Assembly: GCF_000153705.1 (NCBI RefSeq)
Contig: NZ_DS022272.1
Location: 1,991,839-2,055,838, forward strand
Length of the DNA stretch: 64,000 nt
Direction: 5' to 3'
From: Fulvimarina pelagi HTCC2506
GTDB lineage: Bacteria; Pseudomonadota; Alphaproteobacteria; Rhizobiales; Rhizobiaceae
This document shows, in pieces, positions 45,449-57,723 of the stretch (position 1 is its first letter; each line of letters starts with the position of its first letter). The notes under the pieces are model-generated. The model was not told where the DNA came from. It made no database searches and saw nothing but the letters and a program-made list of their open reading frames with translations. A program made the position numbers and the translations under genes.

Positions 45449-46714
45449 TCAGCCTTCCTTGATCGCCGCCTTCAGCTTCGTACCGAGATCGGTCTTCTCC
45501 CAGGAGAACGAGCCGTCGCGGCCCGGCTTGCGACCGAAATGGCCGTAGGCTGCCGTCTTGCCGTAGATCGGCTTGTTGAGGTCGAGATGCTTGCGGATGC
45601 CGGTCGGCGACAGGTCGACCGTCGCGCGGATCGCTTTTTCTACCTGCTCCTCGGTCACCTTGTTCCCGGTGCCGTGCATGTTGACGTAGACCGAGACCGG
45701 CTGGGCGACGCCGATGGCGTAGGCCAGCTGGATCGTGCACTTGTCGGCGAGCTTGGCCGCGACGACGTTCTTGGCGAGATAGCGGGCCATATACGCCGCC
45801 GAACGGTCGACCTTGGTCGTGTCCTTGCCCGAGAATGCGCCGCCGCCATGGGGCGCCATGCCACCATAGGTGTCGACGATGATCTTGCGGCCGGTGAGGC
45901 CAGCATCGCCGTCTGGTCCGCCGATCACGAACTTGCCGGTCGGGTTGATGTACCAGATGCAGTCCTTGGCGATCGGAAGCTCGCCCATGGCCTCGCGGAT
46001 ATAGGGCTCGCAGACCGAGCGGACCTTCTTCGAATCCCATGTCGGATCGACATGCTGGGTCGAAAGGACGATCGAGGTCACCTCGACCGGCTCGTCGTTC
46101 TCGTAGCGGATCGAGACCTGGCTCTTGGCATCCGGTCCGAGCTGGGCGACCTCACCCTCGCCCTTCTTGCGCGCTGCCGAGAGCAGTTCGAGGATCTTGT
46201 GCGAGTAGTAGATCGGCGCCGGCATCATGTCCGGCGTCTCGCGGCAGGCGTAACCGAACATGATGCCCTGATCGCCCGCGCCCTCGTCGGTGTCTGCGCT
46301 CTTGGTGTCCCGCGTCTCGTGCGACTTGTCCACGCCCTGCGCGATGTCGGCGGACTGGGAGTGCAGCAGCACGTCGATCTTGGCGGTCTTCCAGTGGAAA
46401 CCGTCCTGCTCGTAGCCGATATCCCGGATCGCCCGGCGTGCCGCGGAACGGATGCGGCCTGCGTTGATGACCTCTTCACCGGCTTTGTTGGTTTTCATCA
46501 GTGATTTCGGGAGGCGAACCTCACCGGCGATTACGACGCGATTGGTGGTCGCGAGGGTCTCACATGCGATACGAACGTCCCACAGATCGGCATCAGTCTT
46601 CCGCGCCTCGCGATAGATGAGATCGACGATCTCATCCGAAATGCGGTCGCAGACCTTGTCAGGATGGCCTTCCGAAACGCTTTCGCTCGTAAAGATGTAA
46701 TTGGCATGCGCCAT
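45449..46714 (-). CDS. metK: S-adenosylmethionine synthase
   Basis: A 421-residue enzyme forming SAM from methionine and ATP. Family stretches are [18 protein letters not shown] (11-28), [13 protein letters not shown] (about 146-158), [23 protein letters not shown] (in part), [20 protein letters not shown] and [19 protein letters not shown]. It is longer than the E. coli enzyme because of an insertion around residues 98-135, usual in alphaproteobacteria. The leader is about 250 bases long; I looked for SAM or SAM/SAH riboswitch features and found none. Next upstream on the same strand is the PraR-like regulator. Confidence 0.97.
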   Translation of the reverse strand: MAHANYIFTSESVSEGHPDKVCDRISDEIVDLIYREARKTDADLWDVRIACETLATTNRVVIAGEVRLPKSLMKTNKAGEEVINAGRIRSAARRAIRDIGYEQDGFHWKTAKIDVLLHSQSADIAQGVDKSHETRDTKSADTDEGAGDQGIMFGYACRETPDMMPAPIYYSHKILELLSAARKKGEGEVAQLGPDAKSQVSIRYENDEPVEVTSIVLSTQHVDPTWDSKKVRSVCEPYIREAMGELPIAKDCIWYINPTGKFVIGGPDGDAGLTGRKIIVDTYGGMAPHGGGAFSGKDTTKVDRSAAYMARYLAKNVVAAKLADKCTIQLAYAIGVAQPVSVYVNMHGTGNKVTEEQVEKAIRATVDLSPTGIRKHLDLNKPIYGKTAAYGHFGRKPGRDGSFSWEKTDLGTKLKAAIKEG

Positions 46715-46967
46715 TCAATAGCACTCCTGTCTTCCTAAAAATCAAAGACCGGCCGCCACCGCGCTTTCACAAACAGCAGGGAAATTCGACCGTTCGGGGG
46801 TGCGTTTGAAGCGATTGCGACGCGAAGGTCAAGGCGAAGGGGGTAATATATCGCGAGAGCAGACTACGCCGTTGGGTCATCAAAAAGTACACAAAAGTGC
46901 AATTTCATGCGATTTCGGGTCCTTTGGAACGAAGGGCGCCGCCCATCGCAAGACGAGCATGCAGTTG

Positions 46968-47384
46968 TCAGTCGTCCTCGTCATTTTCCGCCAGAGAGCG
47001 CACGAGATCGACGACTCGGCGTCTGACTTTCTGGTTTCCGATCTTTATGAAAGCCTTGTTGAGCTGCAGTCCCTCGGAGGTCGAGAGGAAATCGACCATG
47101 TAGTCCCCGCCATGGGGCTCGCTCATTCCAGTAACGGTATTGCCGTTCGTTGGGGCATCCTCGAAAAAGAACGCAACTGGTACCTTCAGAACCTCCGATA
47201 TTCGTTGCAGTCTACTGGCGCCGATCCGGTTCGTGCCCTTCTCGTATTTCTGGACCTGCTGAAACGTTATTCCGAGCGCTTCACCGAGCTTTTCCTGGCT
47301 GAGACTGAGCATGGTGCGCCGAAGCCTAACGCGCGAGCCGACATGAATGTCGATTGGGTTTGGCATTTTCTTGTTCACCGGCAT
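46968..47384 (-). CDS. PraR-like XRE-family transcriptional regulator
   Basis: A 138-residue regulator with a helix-turn-helix of the Cro/CI type at about 14-70 (RVRLRRTMLSLSQEKLGEAL, then TFQQVQKYEKGTNRIGASRL). It matches, by length and by position beside metK, PraR of rhizobia, which controls biofilm and attachment genes. The C-terminal part DYMVDFLSTSEGLQLNKAFIKI ends with an acidic tail. PraR represses its own gene; any operator should lie in the 450 bases upstream. PraR is a proposal from order and shape; other XRE regulators cannot be excluded. Confidence 0.8.
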   Translation of the reverse strand: MPVNKKMPNPIDIHVGSRVRLRRTMLSLSQEKLGEALGITFQQVQKYEKGTNRIGASRLQRISEVLKVPVAFFFEDAPTNGNTVTGMSEPHGGDYMVDFLSTSEGLQLNKAFIKIGNQKVRRRVVDLVRSLAENDEDD

Positions 47385-47836
47385 CGCACGCCCTTGAGTT
47401 GCACATTCGTCTTCGCAGAACCTTTAAATCCGTTCAAGTGCAAACTGGCAACCGAAAGACGAAAGCGGTTGCGCCGGCTCTAGACTTTAGAGTCCTTTAG
47501 ACTGGACTTGCAGCCATGCGATCAATCTGAAAGCAGCTGCGGAAGTCAAATCGCTTCTTCTCGCCTTATGCTGCAGTGAAGCATAAATTCGTAACTTGCG
47601 GCGCTCACACCCTTTATAGCCGTTCCAATCGGCGCTAAGTGAACCGTGCAAACCATGCCAGCGACCGGCGTGGATCGTCATCAGAGCCGATACTGCGGCA
47701 CTTCCATCTCCCGAGGGTGCCCGGGGCGGACAACGCGGAAATGGTCGTACCCGCATCTTCGACGCGCGTTTTCCGCCGCGCGAAGGCTGTCCGCCCTTCG
47801 GCCGTCGTCTCGGTTCGAGAAGGAACGACACGCTCC
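47385..47836. other. Divergent control region between the XRE regulator and acnA
   Basis: About 450 bases with no supported gene. It should hold the promoters of the regulator (left) and acnA (right). A direct repeat CTTTAGA at 47485-47491 and 47495-47501 has a period of 10 bases, about one DNA turn, and is embedded in short inverted repeats (GACT/AGTC and AGTCC/GGACT). TTGCAC at 47399 and GTGCAA at 47440 are also mirror copies. A 114-residue open frame on the minus strand looks like a shadow. Confidence 0.4.
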
Positions 47837-50602
<2,766 letters not shown>

Positions 50603-50631
50603 GTGATGATTCCGAAATAGCTGACACTCAG

Positions 50632-50662
50632 GGCCGCCGGGTTTTCGCCTGGCGGCCTTTTT
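50632..50662 (+). terminator. Intrinsic terminator of acnA
   Basis: GGCCGCC (50632-50638) pairs with GGCGGCC (50651-50657), loop of twelve bases, then five T. It begins 30 bases after the acnA stop. Confidence 0.9.
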
Positions 50663-50833
50663 GTATCGCCAGGGTTGCCGCGCTCGTCGCTCACAACTTC
50701 ATCACGAGCGCTTCGCGCGATCGTTTTCCATCTCACCCCCACGTGACTGGTTAGCCAACGCGCAGACCTTTAATCTCATCAAAACAGGATCATTTGACTT
50801 ATATCATTGATTGATCGAGGTTAAGCGAGCACC

Positions 50834-51673
50834 TTGCATGTCTCCGGCATTCTAGAATCGGTAGAAATTGCCCGATCCAAGGTGAAGCACACCGCCAGGA
50901 CGCCGGTCTCCATTTCGATGCTCGCATTGATGTTGACATTGACGGGCCCTGGACGTGCGGAGGGCATCGATCAGACGATCGCCTCGACCAAGGTCGATCA
51001 CGTCGTCGAGCTCTTCACAAGCCAAGGCTGCAGTTCCTGTCCACAGGCCGAAACGGTACTCTCCAAACTGTCTGAAGAAGCCGACGTACTCGCGCTCGCC
51101 TATCACGTCGACTACTGGGACTATATCGGCTGGCGTGACACTTACGGCTCGTCTCAGAACACAGCGCGGCAGCAGGCGTACGGCAAGAGGTTCAATCTTT
51201 CTACGTTGTTCACACCGCAGATGGTGATTGATGGCCAACAGCAGATGGTGGGCGCGGAGTACGAAAGCGTTGCGGAAGTCCTAGACGATCTCGGGCCGAT
51301 CGGCAGCGGGGGAAGCGCATCGCTCTCCGCAAGGATCGCTGGCGACAATCTGAAGATCCGTGCCAGCATGAAGGAGCCTGTGGACAACGGATCGCTACCG
51401 GTGCTGATAGTCGTCACCTACGACAAGAGTTCGAAAACGCAGATCACTCAGGGCGAGAACCTGGGAGAGACGTTAACCGAGACGAACCCCGTCCGCGACT
51501 GGCGAATTCTCAGCGCGTGGTCTGGCGAACCGATGAAGATCAGCCTGCCGATCTCGACGCTGACGAATGGCGCCAGCGGGGAGAATGGTTGTGCCGTTTT
51601 CATCCAGGTTATGTCGCGGACCGGTGAGCCAGGTCCGATCCTTTCGGCAGCGCGCGTCGACCTCGACCAGTGA
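50834..51673 (+). CDS. Exported DUF1223 thioredoxin-like protein
   Basis: Up to 279 residues with an N-terminal hydrophobic stretch (MLALMLTLTG, about 29-38) that looks like a signal peptide. The body matches DUF1223: VELFTSQGCSSCPQAE with a CxxC pair (66, 69), then YHVDYWDYIGWRDTYGS and TPQMVIDGQ, a thioredoxin-like fold. The start is uncertain: TTG at 50834 and GTG at 50882 are both possible. The family is common in rhizobia and of unknown role, likely redox. It lies between two independently terminated units. Confidence 0.85.
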   Translation: MHVSGILESVEIARSKVKHTARTPVSISMLALMLTLTGPGRAEGIDQTIASTKVDHVVELFTSQGCSSCPQAETVLSKLSEEADVLALAYHVDYWDYIGWRDTYGSSQNTARQQAYGKRFNLSTLFTPQMVIDGQQQMVGAEYESVAEVLDDLGPIGSGGSASLSARIAGDNLKIRASMKEPVDNGSLPVLIVVTYDKSSKTQITQGENLGETLTETNPVRDWRILSAWSGEPMKISLPISTLTNGASGENGCAVFIQVMSRTGEPGPILSAARVDLDQ

Positions 51674-51872
51674 AACCAAATTCGAAAAATCGAGCTTGAG
51701 CGGCACAATCATGGATCTCGCTTTCTCAAGCGAAACTGGCTTTGAAAGCGATTGTCGCGATGCCCACTTCCGTGTCACGTTAAAGTACGGGCTGTTCCGT
51801 CCTAGGGTCTTCGGAACGACGGTGGCATAGATCTAAGCCACGGATATCGAGGAAAAGGGGTAATCGATCCGA

Positions 51873-52241
51873 ATGACCATCGCGAGCGCCACCGACTCAC
51901 CCAACCTCATCGCCTTTCCTGGTCAGAGAGGGTCGGACGCACAAGTGGTCTTCGACCGCAAAGAGCTTTCCGAAATCCTGAGAGTGTACGGCCGAATGGT
52001 CGCCGCCGGCGAATGGCGCGATTACGGGATCGACATGCTGAAAGATCGCGCCGTGTTCTCGATCTTCCGACGCAGCAGCGAGATGCCGATCTACCGCGTC
52101 GAGAAGAACCCCAAGCTCGCCCGGAAACAGGGCGCTTACCAGGTGATTAACTCCGGTGGCATGATCATGAAGCGCGGCCATGATCTCGGGATTGTGCTCG
52201 GCGTGTTCGACAAGCATTTGAAGATAGTCGACGCGGACTGA
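51873..52241 (+). CDS. DUF2794 family protein
   Basis: A 122-residue soluble protein matching DUF2794: VVFDRKELSEILRVYGRMVAAG at about 25-46, WRDYGIDMLKDRAVFSIFRRSSEMPIYRVEK (in part) and the C-terminal KHLKIVD. The family is limited mostly to alphaproteobacteria and has no assigned function. A GGGG tract lies about 13 bases before the ATG. It converges with the beta-lactamase gene, with a perfect hairpin in between. Confidence 0.9.
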   Translation: MTIASATDSPNLIAFPGQRGSDAQVVFDRKELSEILRVYGRMVAAGEWRDYGIDMLKDRAVFSIFRRSSEMPIYRVEKNPKLARKQGAYQVINSGGMIMKRGHDLGIVLGVFDKHLKIVDAD

Positions 52242-52287
52242 GCGCGACGATTTCCGCTCTTTGAGTCTTGGGTCGATTGGGGAGTTT

Positions 52288-52318
52288 GCTCACGGCGTCG
52301 TTTAGCCGTCCCGTGAGC
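52288..52318. terminator. Hairpin between DUF2794 and beta-lactamase genes
   Basis: GCTCACGG (52288-52295) pairs perfectly with CCGTGAGC (52311-52318), with an inner loop of 15 bases that has further pairing. It is placed between two convergent genes, so it may stop transcripts from both sides, but no T tract follows on either strand. Confidence 0.4.
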
Positions 52319-53190
52319 TATTCTACGAGACCGGCAACCGCGCGACCGATCTCCGCCAGAGCTTCGTTACGCGACTCCATCGGAATCTCTCGGCCGGTGA
52401 GATAGGCGGCGACCACGAACGGCGCATGTTCGGGCGGCCAGAGGACGGCGGTCACGCCACGCGTCCCAAAACCGCCCGCCCCGCTGCGGTCTGCGGCAAT
52501 CCATGTGTCCGGAATGCCGGCTCTCAGCAACGGACCAGCGACCTCGTTCGAGCGCATCCAGTTGCCCAGCAATTGCCGATCCGATGCTCCCAAGCCATCA
52601 TCCAAGAGAAGTGTCCGCAAACTTTCGGCGGCCGCGCGCGGTGTCGTTGTATCGCGCGCGTCGCCAGGTCGGGCCTCGTTCAGAGCGGTCTCGTAGCGGT
52701 CCAGGCGGGTAGCGTCGTCTCCGATCGAACGCATGAAGTCGGTGACGGCCTGCGGCCCGCCGAGGGCTTCGAGGACGATGTTCGCGGCGGTGTTGTCGCT
52801 GGTGCGCAGCGTCGCTTCGCAAGCCTCGCGAAGGCTAAGGCGGCTCCCGACGCGTTTCTCCGTGACCGGTGAATAGGTCACGAGATCGGAGACTTCCACG
52901 GCCACCGTATCGTCGAGCGCAAGGGAACCCTTCGCAGCCTTATCGAGCAATGCCGAACAGGCGAAGGACTTGAACGTGCTCGCCATCGGGAACCGTTCAT
53001 CGGCACGATGCTCCCAGGTCTCCCCGGTGCCCGTGTCGAGAACGAAGACACCGACGCGGGTCTCCAATCGATCTTCCAGTTTCGCGGCCACCTCGTCCGG
53101 CGCACGTGCGCCGACTTGCACGCATGCGATGCCGGTCGAAAGCGCGACGAGCGCGATTGCATGGGCCGTAGCACTAAACGTGGTCTGCAT
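52318..53190 (-). CDS. Class A beta-lactamase, carbenicillinase (CARB)-like
   Basis: A 290-residue exported serine beta-lactamase. The signal peptide is short (to about 28). Active-site motifs: STFK (71-74), SDN (131-133), Glu172 in ALNEARPGDARD (the omega loop) and RSG (235-237) in AADRSGAGGFG. The family's usual KTG is changed to RSG, as in the CARB/PSE enzymes. This is a chromosomal setting among housekeeping genes, with no integron or transposon nearby, so it is likely native. The substrate range needs assay. No AmpR-type regulator is beside it. Confidence 0.93.
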   Translation of the reverse strand: MQTTFSATAHAIALVALSTGIACVQVGARAPDEVAAKLEDRLETRVGVFVLDTGTGETWEHRADERFPMASTFKSFACSALLDKAAKGSLALDDTVAVEVSDLVTYSPVTEKRVGSRLSLREACEATLRTSDNTAANIVLEALGGPQAVTDFMRSIGDDATRLDRYETALNEARPGDARDTTTPRAAAESLRTLLLDDGLGASDRQLLGNWMRSNEVAGPLLRAGIPDTWIAADRSGAGGFGTRGVTAVLWPPEHAPFVVAAYLTGREIPMESRNEALAEIGRAVAGLVE

Positions 53191-53246
53191 GAACTCGATT
53201 ATTCCAAATTTTCCAAACGATGAGCCGTAAGGGCTCGACGCGACGA

Positions 53247-53810
53247 CTACCGCCCGATGGTTCCGGGATAAGCGTCCTTGTCAGGGATCGTATCCATCCC
53301 CTCCCCCAGGCTGCGTTGCATCAGAACCGTGTCGATCCAGCGGCCGAACTTGAGACCGGTTGCCTTCATCGTCCCGATCATCTCGAAGCCTTGGCGGGCA
53401 TGAACGCGGATCGACCCATTGTTGTCGGCGCCGCCGATGACTGCAATCATCTGCCGAAAGCCGAGGGCCTCGGAGCGGGCAATGAGATCGGCGAGAAGCA
53501 GCGTCCCGAGGCCCTGTCCGCGCGCCTCTCGGGCAAGATAAATCGTGTCCTCGACCATCCAATTATAGGCCGGACGCGGCCGATACGGGCCCGCATAGGC
53601 GTAGCCAAGCAGGGCGCCGTCAGGCGTTTGTGCGACAGTATAGGGATAGTCGTTATCCAGTAGGGTCTGGAACCGCCGTTGCATCTCGGCTGCTTCAGGC
53701 GGCACCAGTTCGTAGGTCGCCGTACCGTTGAGCACCTCGTCCTGGTAGATGGCGGTAATGGCGGGAATGTCGGCTTCGGTGGCAGCGCGGATGGCGGCGT
53801 TGGACTGCAC
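53247..53810 (-). CDS. GNAT acetyltransferase, phosphinothricin-acetyltransferase-like
   Basis: A 187-residue acetyltransferase of the PAT/MnaT (L-amino acid N-acyltransferase) type. IRAATEADIPAITAIYQDEVLNGTATYE at the start (given in part) and YAYAGPYRPRPAYNWMVEDTIYL are family features; the CoA site is ARGQGLGTLLLADLI. GTG 53810 is the most likely start, with GAGG 12 bases upstream. Such enzymes acetylate methionine sulfone, phosphinothricin or similar compounds. Substrate here is unknown. Not tied to the beta-lactamase by operon spacing (56 bases). Confidence 0.9.
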   Translation of the reverse strand: MQSNAAIRAATEADIPAITAIYQDEVLNGTATYELVPPEAAEMQRRFQTLLDNDYPYTVAQTPDGALLGYAYAGPYRPRPAYNWMVEDTIYLAREARGQGLGTLLLADLIARSEALGFRQMIAVIGGADNNGSIRVHARQGFEMIGTMKATGLKFGRWIDTVLMQRSLGEGMDTIPDKDAYPGTIGR

Positions 53811-53886
53811 GATTTGCAGCGTCCTCTTTCTTCGTGACGGGAATGTCGTAAGGGACGGATAGCTCGAAACACCATCCCTCAAAATG

Positions 53887-53914
53887 CAAAAAGGGCAGCC
53901 CGAAGGCCGCCCTT
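53887..53914 (-). terminator. Intrinsic terminator after the Bax-inhibitor-1 gene
   Basis: On the minus strand AAGGGCGGCC pairs with GGCTGCCCTT (ten pairs, one G-T) across a TTCG tetraloop, and five T follow. It lies about 48 bases after the stop at 53963. Confidence 0.92.
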
Positions 53915-53962
53915 CCACAAGTCGTTGGAACTGTCCGGAACCGTCCGGCTCTTTGTTCCCGC

Positions 53963-54721
53963 TTACTCGCGGTTGCCGAAGAGCTGCAGCAGGAAGAGGA
54001 ACATGTTCAGGAAGTCGAGGTAGAGGCGCAGCGCGCCCATGATCGCCTTGCGGCCCATGACCGCCGAACCATCGCCCTCGTAGTACATTTCCTTGATCTG
54101 CTGCGTATCGTAGGCCGTCAGGCCCGCGAAGACGAGAACGCCGATGACGGAGATCGCGAACTGCAGAGCCGGCGAGGCCAGGAAGATGTTCACGATCATC
54201 GCGATCACGATGCCGATCACGCCCATGAACAGGAACGAACCCCAGCCCGAGATGTCTCGCTTGGTGGTGTAGCCCCAGAGGGACAGGGCACCGAAGGAAG
54301 CTGCCGTGATGAAGAACACCTGGGTGATCGACTCGCCCGTGAAGACTGCGAAAATCGACGCGAGAGAGACGCCGACCATCGCCGCATAAACCCAGAAGGT
54401 CGTCTGCGCAGCTGCGACGCTCATCTTGTGGATGCGGAACGAGAGAAAGAACACCATGCCGAGCGGGGCAAGCATCACGACCCACTTGAGCGGTGTATTG
54501 AAGAGCGTGTTGCCGAGTTGCGTGAGTCCGACGACCTGACCGGCGTCGTTTGTCACGAACGACAGCATATACATTACGTAGGCCGCGACGCCGGTCAGAG
54601 CGACACCGCCTGCCATCAGGTTGTAGACCTTCAGCATGTAGCTGCGCAGGCCCTGGTCGATGTCCGCTCTTGTACCGGCAGCAGGCACCGTGCGCGCGCT
54701 GGTATTCCGATAGTCAGCCAT
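53963..54721 (-). CDS. Bax inhibitor-1/YccA family membrane protein
   Basis: A 252-residue protein with seven membrane helices. RSYMLKVYNLMAGGVALTGVAAYVM near 26-50 (given in part), PLKWVVMLAPLG, ASFGALSLWGYTTKRDI and FAGLTAYDTQQIKEMY with the conserved Asp in the last helices are typical of the Bax inhibitor-1 (TMBIM/YccA/YbhL) group. Family members are thought to form pH-gated calcium leaks and to bind FtsH in E. coli (YccA). It is a single-gene unit with a TTCG-loop terminator. Confidence 0.93.
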   Translation of the reverse strand: MADYRNTSARTVPAAGTRADIDQGLRSYMLKVYNLMAGGVALTGVAAYVMYMLSFVTNDAGQVVGLTQLGNTLFNTPLKWVVMLAPLGMVFFLSFRIHKMSVAAAQTTFWVYAAMVGVSLASIFAVFTGESITQVFFITAASFGALSLWGYTTKRDISGWGSFLFMGVIGIVIAMIVNIFLASPALQFAISVIGVLVFAGLTAYDTQQIKEMYYEGDGSAVMGRKAIMGALRLYLDFLNMFLFLLQLFGNRE

Positions 54722-55104
54722 ATTCGTTTGAATCCTTATACGAGTGTCCCGTCGGGTGCTCGATGTTGGCTCTCTAGGACGAGAGCGGGTTGATCAAGGG
54801 CCGCTGGCGGGACGCCCAGCGATGGTCATAATATGCGGTGTTGAGAGGCCGGACACAAGAGTTTCCGGTCCCTTCGCGAATGTTTGCGCTTCTCTCCGGC
54901 TGAAATCAGCGTGAACAATTCGTAAGTCATCTTCGAAACTCTGCGTCCAAGCAGTCTATCGTCATGCGAGCAGCAGTCTATGCGGCTCGTGCGACCATTG
55001 ATCGCTTCCTAAATCGTCGAACGAAGATCGGAAGGCGATATCCGGAACGGCTTCGAGCTCTGCCGAGATCTCAACCGAAATTACGGATGACATCACCGAC
55101 GGCG
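54722..55104. other. Intergenic region between the Bax-inhibitor-1 and ABC permease genes
   Basis: About 380 bases with no open frame I can support and no RNA or repeat that I recognise. It should include the promoter of the gene ending at 53963 (reading left). The stretch has ordinary base composition. Confidence 0.4.
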
Positions 55105-57723
55105 TCAGAGATTGCGCAAGACCGGCGCCGCTTTCTGCCCGAGGATGCGCCACGTGCCAGCCAAGCCAAAACCCACCGTGAGTACGAGCGACACGACGAG
55201 CGTCGTCAGGGCGACCGTCCAGTCGAAGACATACGGCAACGTCATGATCTGATCGACGACGAACCAGGAAGCGATCGCCCCGGCGCCGATGGCGAAAATT
55301 CCTGTCGCGAGCCCGAGGAGCGCGTATTCGGTTGCGAACGCCTTGATGAGAGTCACCCGCGTCGCTCCGAGCGTCTTCAGCACGACGGCATCGTGCACCC
55401 GCGCCCTATTGCCTGCCGCGAGCGCGCCGGCGAGCACCAGCACGGAAGCGATCAGTGCCACACCCGCCGCGACGCGGATCGCCAACGCGAGTTGCGCGAT
55501 CAGCGAATTGACGGCGTCGAGCGCATCCTTGACGCGGACCGACGTCACGGCCGGAAAGGCATTGGTGATTGTGTTGACGATCTCTTTTTCGCGGGCGGCA
55601 ACAACCGCGTTCGAGCGGTCGGCCCCGCCGTCGTCGAGGGTCAGTGTCGAGAGCCAGGCATGGGGCGCGCCTTCGAAAGTGTTGGGCGAGAAAACCATCA
55701 CAAAGTTAATCGAGAGGTTTTCCCATTCGATCACCCGGAAATTGGCGAGTTCCGCTGTGATCGAGCGGCCTAACACGTTGACGGTGATCGTCTCGCCGAC
55801 TTCGAGACCAAGCTCGCGCGCCTCCTCGTCTGCAAAGGAGACGAGCGGCGGGCCGTCGTAGTCCTCCGCCCACCATTCGCCGGCCGAAAGCGAGGCATTT
55901 TCTGGAGCTTCTGCCGAATAGGTAATGCCGCGGTCGCCGCGCAGAACCCAGCCGCCCTCTTCCGGAATCTCCATCGTCGCAACATCCTGATCCCCGAGAT
56001 GAGTGATCCGCCCGCGAAGCATAGGAACTGCTTCCAGATCCGAGCCGGGTGCGGCCTCTTCGACGGCCTGGCGGAACTGGTCGATCTCGTTGTTCTGGAT
56101 GTCGACGAAGAAAAAGTTCGGTGCACGGCTGGCAAGCCCCGTCCCGACCTCCTGCCTGAGGTCATAGTCGATGATTGCCAGCGTCACGAGCAGCGTCAGA
56201 CCAAGACCCAGAGAGAGGACGACCGACGGCGTCAGCGCGCCGGGACGGTGGATATTGCCGAGCGCGAGCCTCAACGGCGTCGAATGCACCTTCGGCGCGC
56301 GCCGGGCAAGCGCCATTACGCCGACGGCAACGCCGCGTAAAATGATGAAAGCTGCCGCCGTGCCACCGAGGAAAACGAGCGCGATTTGCTTGTCACGCGC
56401 CATGAAGAGCGCGAGGCCGGCGATGCAGAGGGCGAGCACGCCCGTCCCGATGGCGTAAGTCCAGCGTAGTCGGCCCGTTGCGGTTGCACCGGCATCGCGG
56501 AAAAGGGCCGTCGCGGCGACGTCCCGCGTCTGGCCGAGCGGCAGGAGTGCGAAGGTCAATGCAGTAAGAAACCCGAAGACTGCAGCGATCAACAGCGCTC
56601 CCGGGTAGAATGAGGCGTCCGCCGCGACCGGAATCACGCTTTCGAGGAAGTTCGCCGTCAAGAAGGGTGCGATCGCGCCAAGGACGAGGCCCATCGCAAC
56701 GCCGACGGCGGCGAGTGCCATGATCTGGAAAAGATAGACGAGAACGACGAGACGCCCTGCCGCGCCGAGGCTTTTGAAGGCGGCGATGACCGGACGCTTG
56801 CCGTCAAGATAGGCGCGCACCGCATTGGCGACACCGACTCCACCGACGATGAGCGCAGTAAGGCCGACGAGCGTCAGAAATTGCGAAAAGCGCTCGATAT
56901 TCCGCTGGAGCGAGGGGGCGGCGTCCTCGGCGGTGCGGACACGGAAGCCGGCGGTCGGGAACTGGTCGCGCGCCTCGTCCGCCATAACCTCGGCGTCGCT
57001 GCCGGCCGGCAGGCGCACACGCCAGTCGTATTCAACCAGACTGCCCGGCTGGATAAGACCGCTCGCATCGAGACCGGCACGCGACATCATCAGGCGCGGC
57101 GCGAATGCGAAGCCGTCCGAAAGAATGTCAGGCTCGCGATTGATGACACCGGTCAGTTCTATCTCGGCGTCGCCGAGTCGTACGATTGCGCCGGGTTCGA
57201 CATCCAGGCGGTCATAGAGTTCCTGCGCAGCGATCGCGCCGTACCGTCCATCTCGCTGTTCGAAGAGGGTTTCGAGAGCAATCGGCGGAGTGGTCTCGAC
57301 CGAGCCGTAAAGTGGATAAGCGCTATCGACCGCCTTCACCTCGGCAAGTGATTGGTCCGAACCATCTTCCAAACGAACCATCGAGCGCAGGCCCGCGGTC
57401 TCGGAAACCTCGCCCAGGCTGTTGATGTAGCTCGCCTCCTCCGGTGTGCGCTCACGCTGGACCAACTGGAAACGCAGATCACCACCAAGGATCGCCCTCC
57501 CCTCGCGCGCTATGCCATCGCTCATCATCGACGCGACAGAATTCACTGCAGCGATCGCGCCGACCCCGAGCGTGATGCAGAGGAGAAAAATGATGAAGCC
57601 GTTGAGACCACCGCGCATCTCGCGCAGAGCAAAGCGCCAAGCGAGCCGGATGGTCGGCAGAAGCCCTGCGTCTGCGGTTCCGGCCTTGGGGGCGAGTGAG
57701 GTGTCGACGTCAATAGCAGTCAT
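55105..57723 (-). CDS. ABC transporter permease, YbbP/FtsX-like
   Basis: An 872-residue permease with two FtsX-like units: an N-terminal helix (GLNGFIIFLLCITLGVGAIAAV, in part), a large periplasmic domain, then groups of membrane helices at about 270-470 and at the C-terminus (ALAIRVAAGVALIASVLVLAG and later). It matches the YbbP family of lipid- or protein-related exporters. It overlaps the start of the ATP-binding gene upstream by four bases (ATGA). As in E. coli, ATPase, permease and a divergent TesA-like hydrolase are clustered. Substrate unknown. Confidence 0.92.
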   Translation of the reverse strand: MTAIDVDTSLAPKAGTADAGLLPTIRLAWRFALREMRGGLNGFIIFLLCITLGVGAIAAVNSVASMMSDGIAREGRAILGGDLRFQLVQRERTPEEASYINSLGEVSETAGLRSMVRLEDGSDQSLAEVKAVDSAYPLYGSVETTPPIALETLFEQRDGRYGAIAAQELYDRLDVEPGAIVRLGDAEIELTGVINREPDILSDGFAFAPRLMMSRAGLDASGLIQPGSLVEYDWRVRLPAGSDAEVMADEARDQFPTAGFRVRTAEDAAPSLQRNIERFSQFLTLVGLTALIVGGVGVANAVRAYLDGKRPVIAAFKSLGAAGRLVVLVYLFQIMALAAVGVAMGLVLGAIAPFLTANFLESVIPVAADASFYPGALLIAAVFGFLTALTFALLPLGQTRDVAATALFRDAGATATGRLRWTYAIGTGVLALCIAGLALFMARDKQIALVFLGGTAAAFIILRGVAVGVMALARRAPKVHSTPLRLALGNIHRPGALTPSVVLSLGLGLTLLVTLAIIDYDLRQEVGTGLASRAPNFFFVDIQNNEIDQFRQAVEEAAPGSDLEAVPMLRGRITHLGDQDVATMEIPEEGGWVLRGDRGITYSAEAPENASLSAGEWWAEDYDGPPLVSFADEEARELGLEVGETITVNVLGRSITAELANFRVIEWENLSINFVMVFSPNTFEGAPHAWLSTLTLDDGGADRSNAVVAAREKEIVNTITNAFPAVTSVRVKDALDAVNSLIAQLALAIRVAAGVALIASVLVLAGALAAGNRARVHDAVVLKTLGATRVTLIKAFATEYALLGLATGIFAIGAGAIASWFVVDQIMTLPYVFDWTVALTTLVVSLVLTVGFGLAGTWRILGQKAAPVLRNL

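Noticed and set aside
46715-46967. SAM or SAM/SAH riboswitch in the metK leader
   Set aside because: I looked for the conserved cores and stems and found none; only ordinary leader sequence was seen.
47487-47831. 114-codon minus-strand frame upstream of acnA
   Set aside because: Arg- and Ser-rich, no ribosome site and no family; lies where acnA and regulator promoters are expected.
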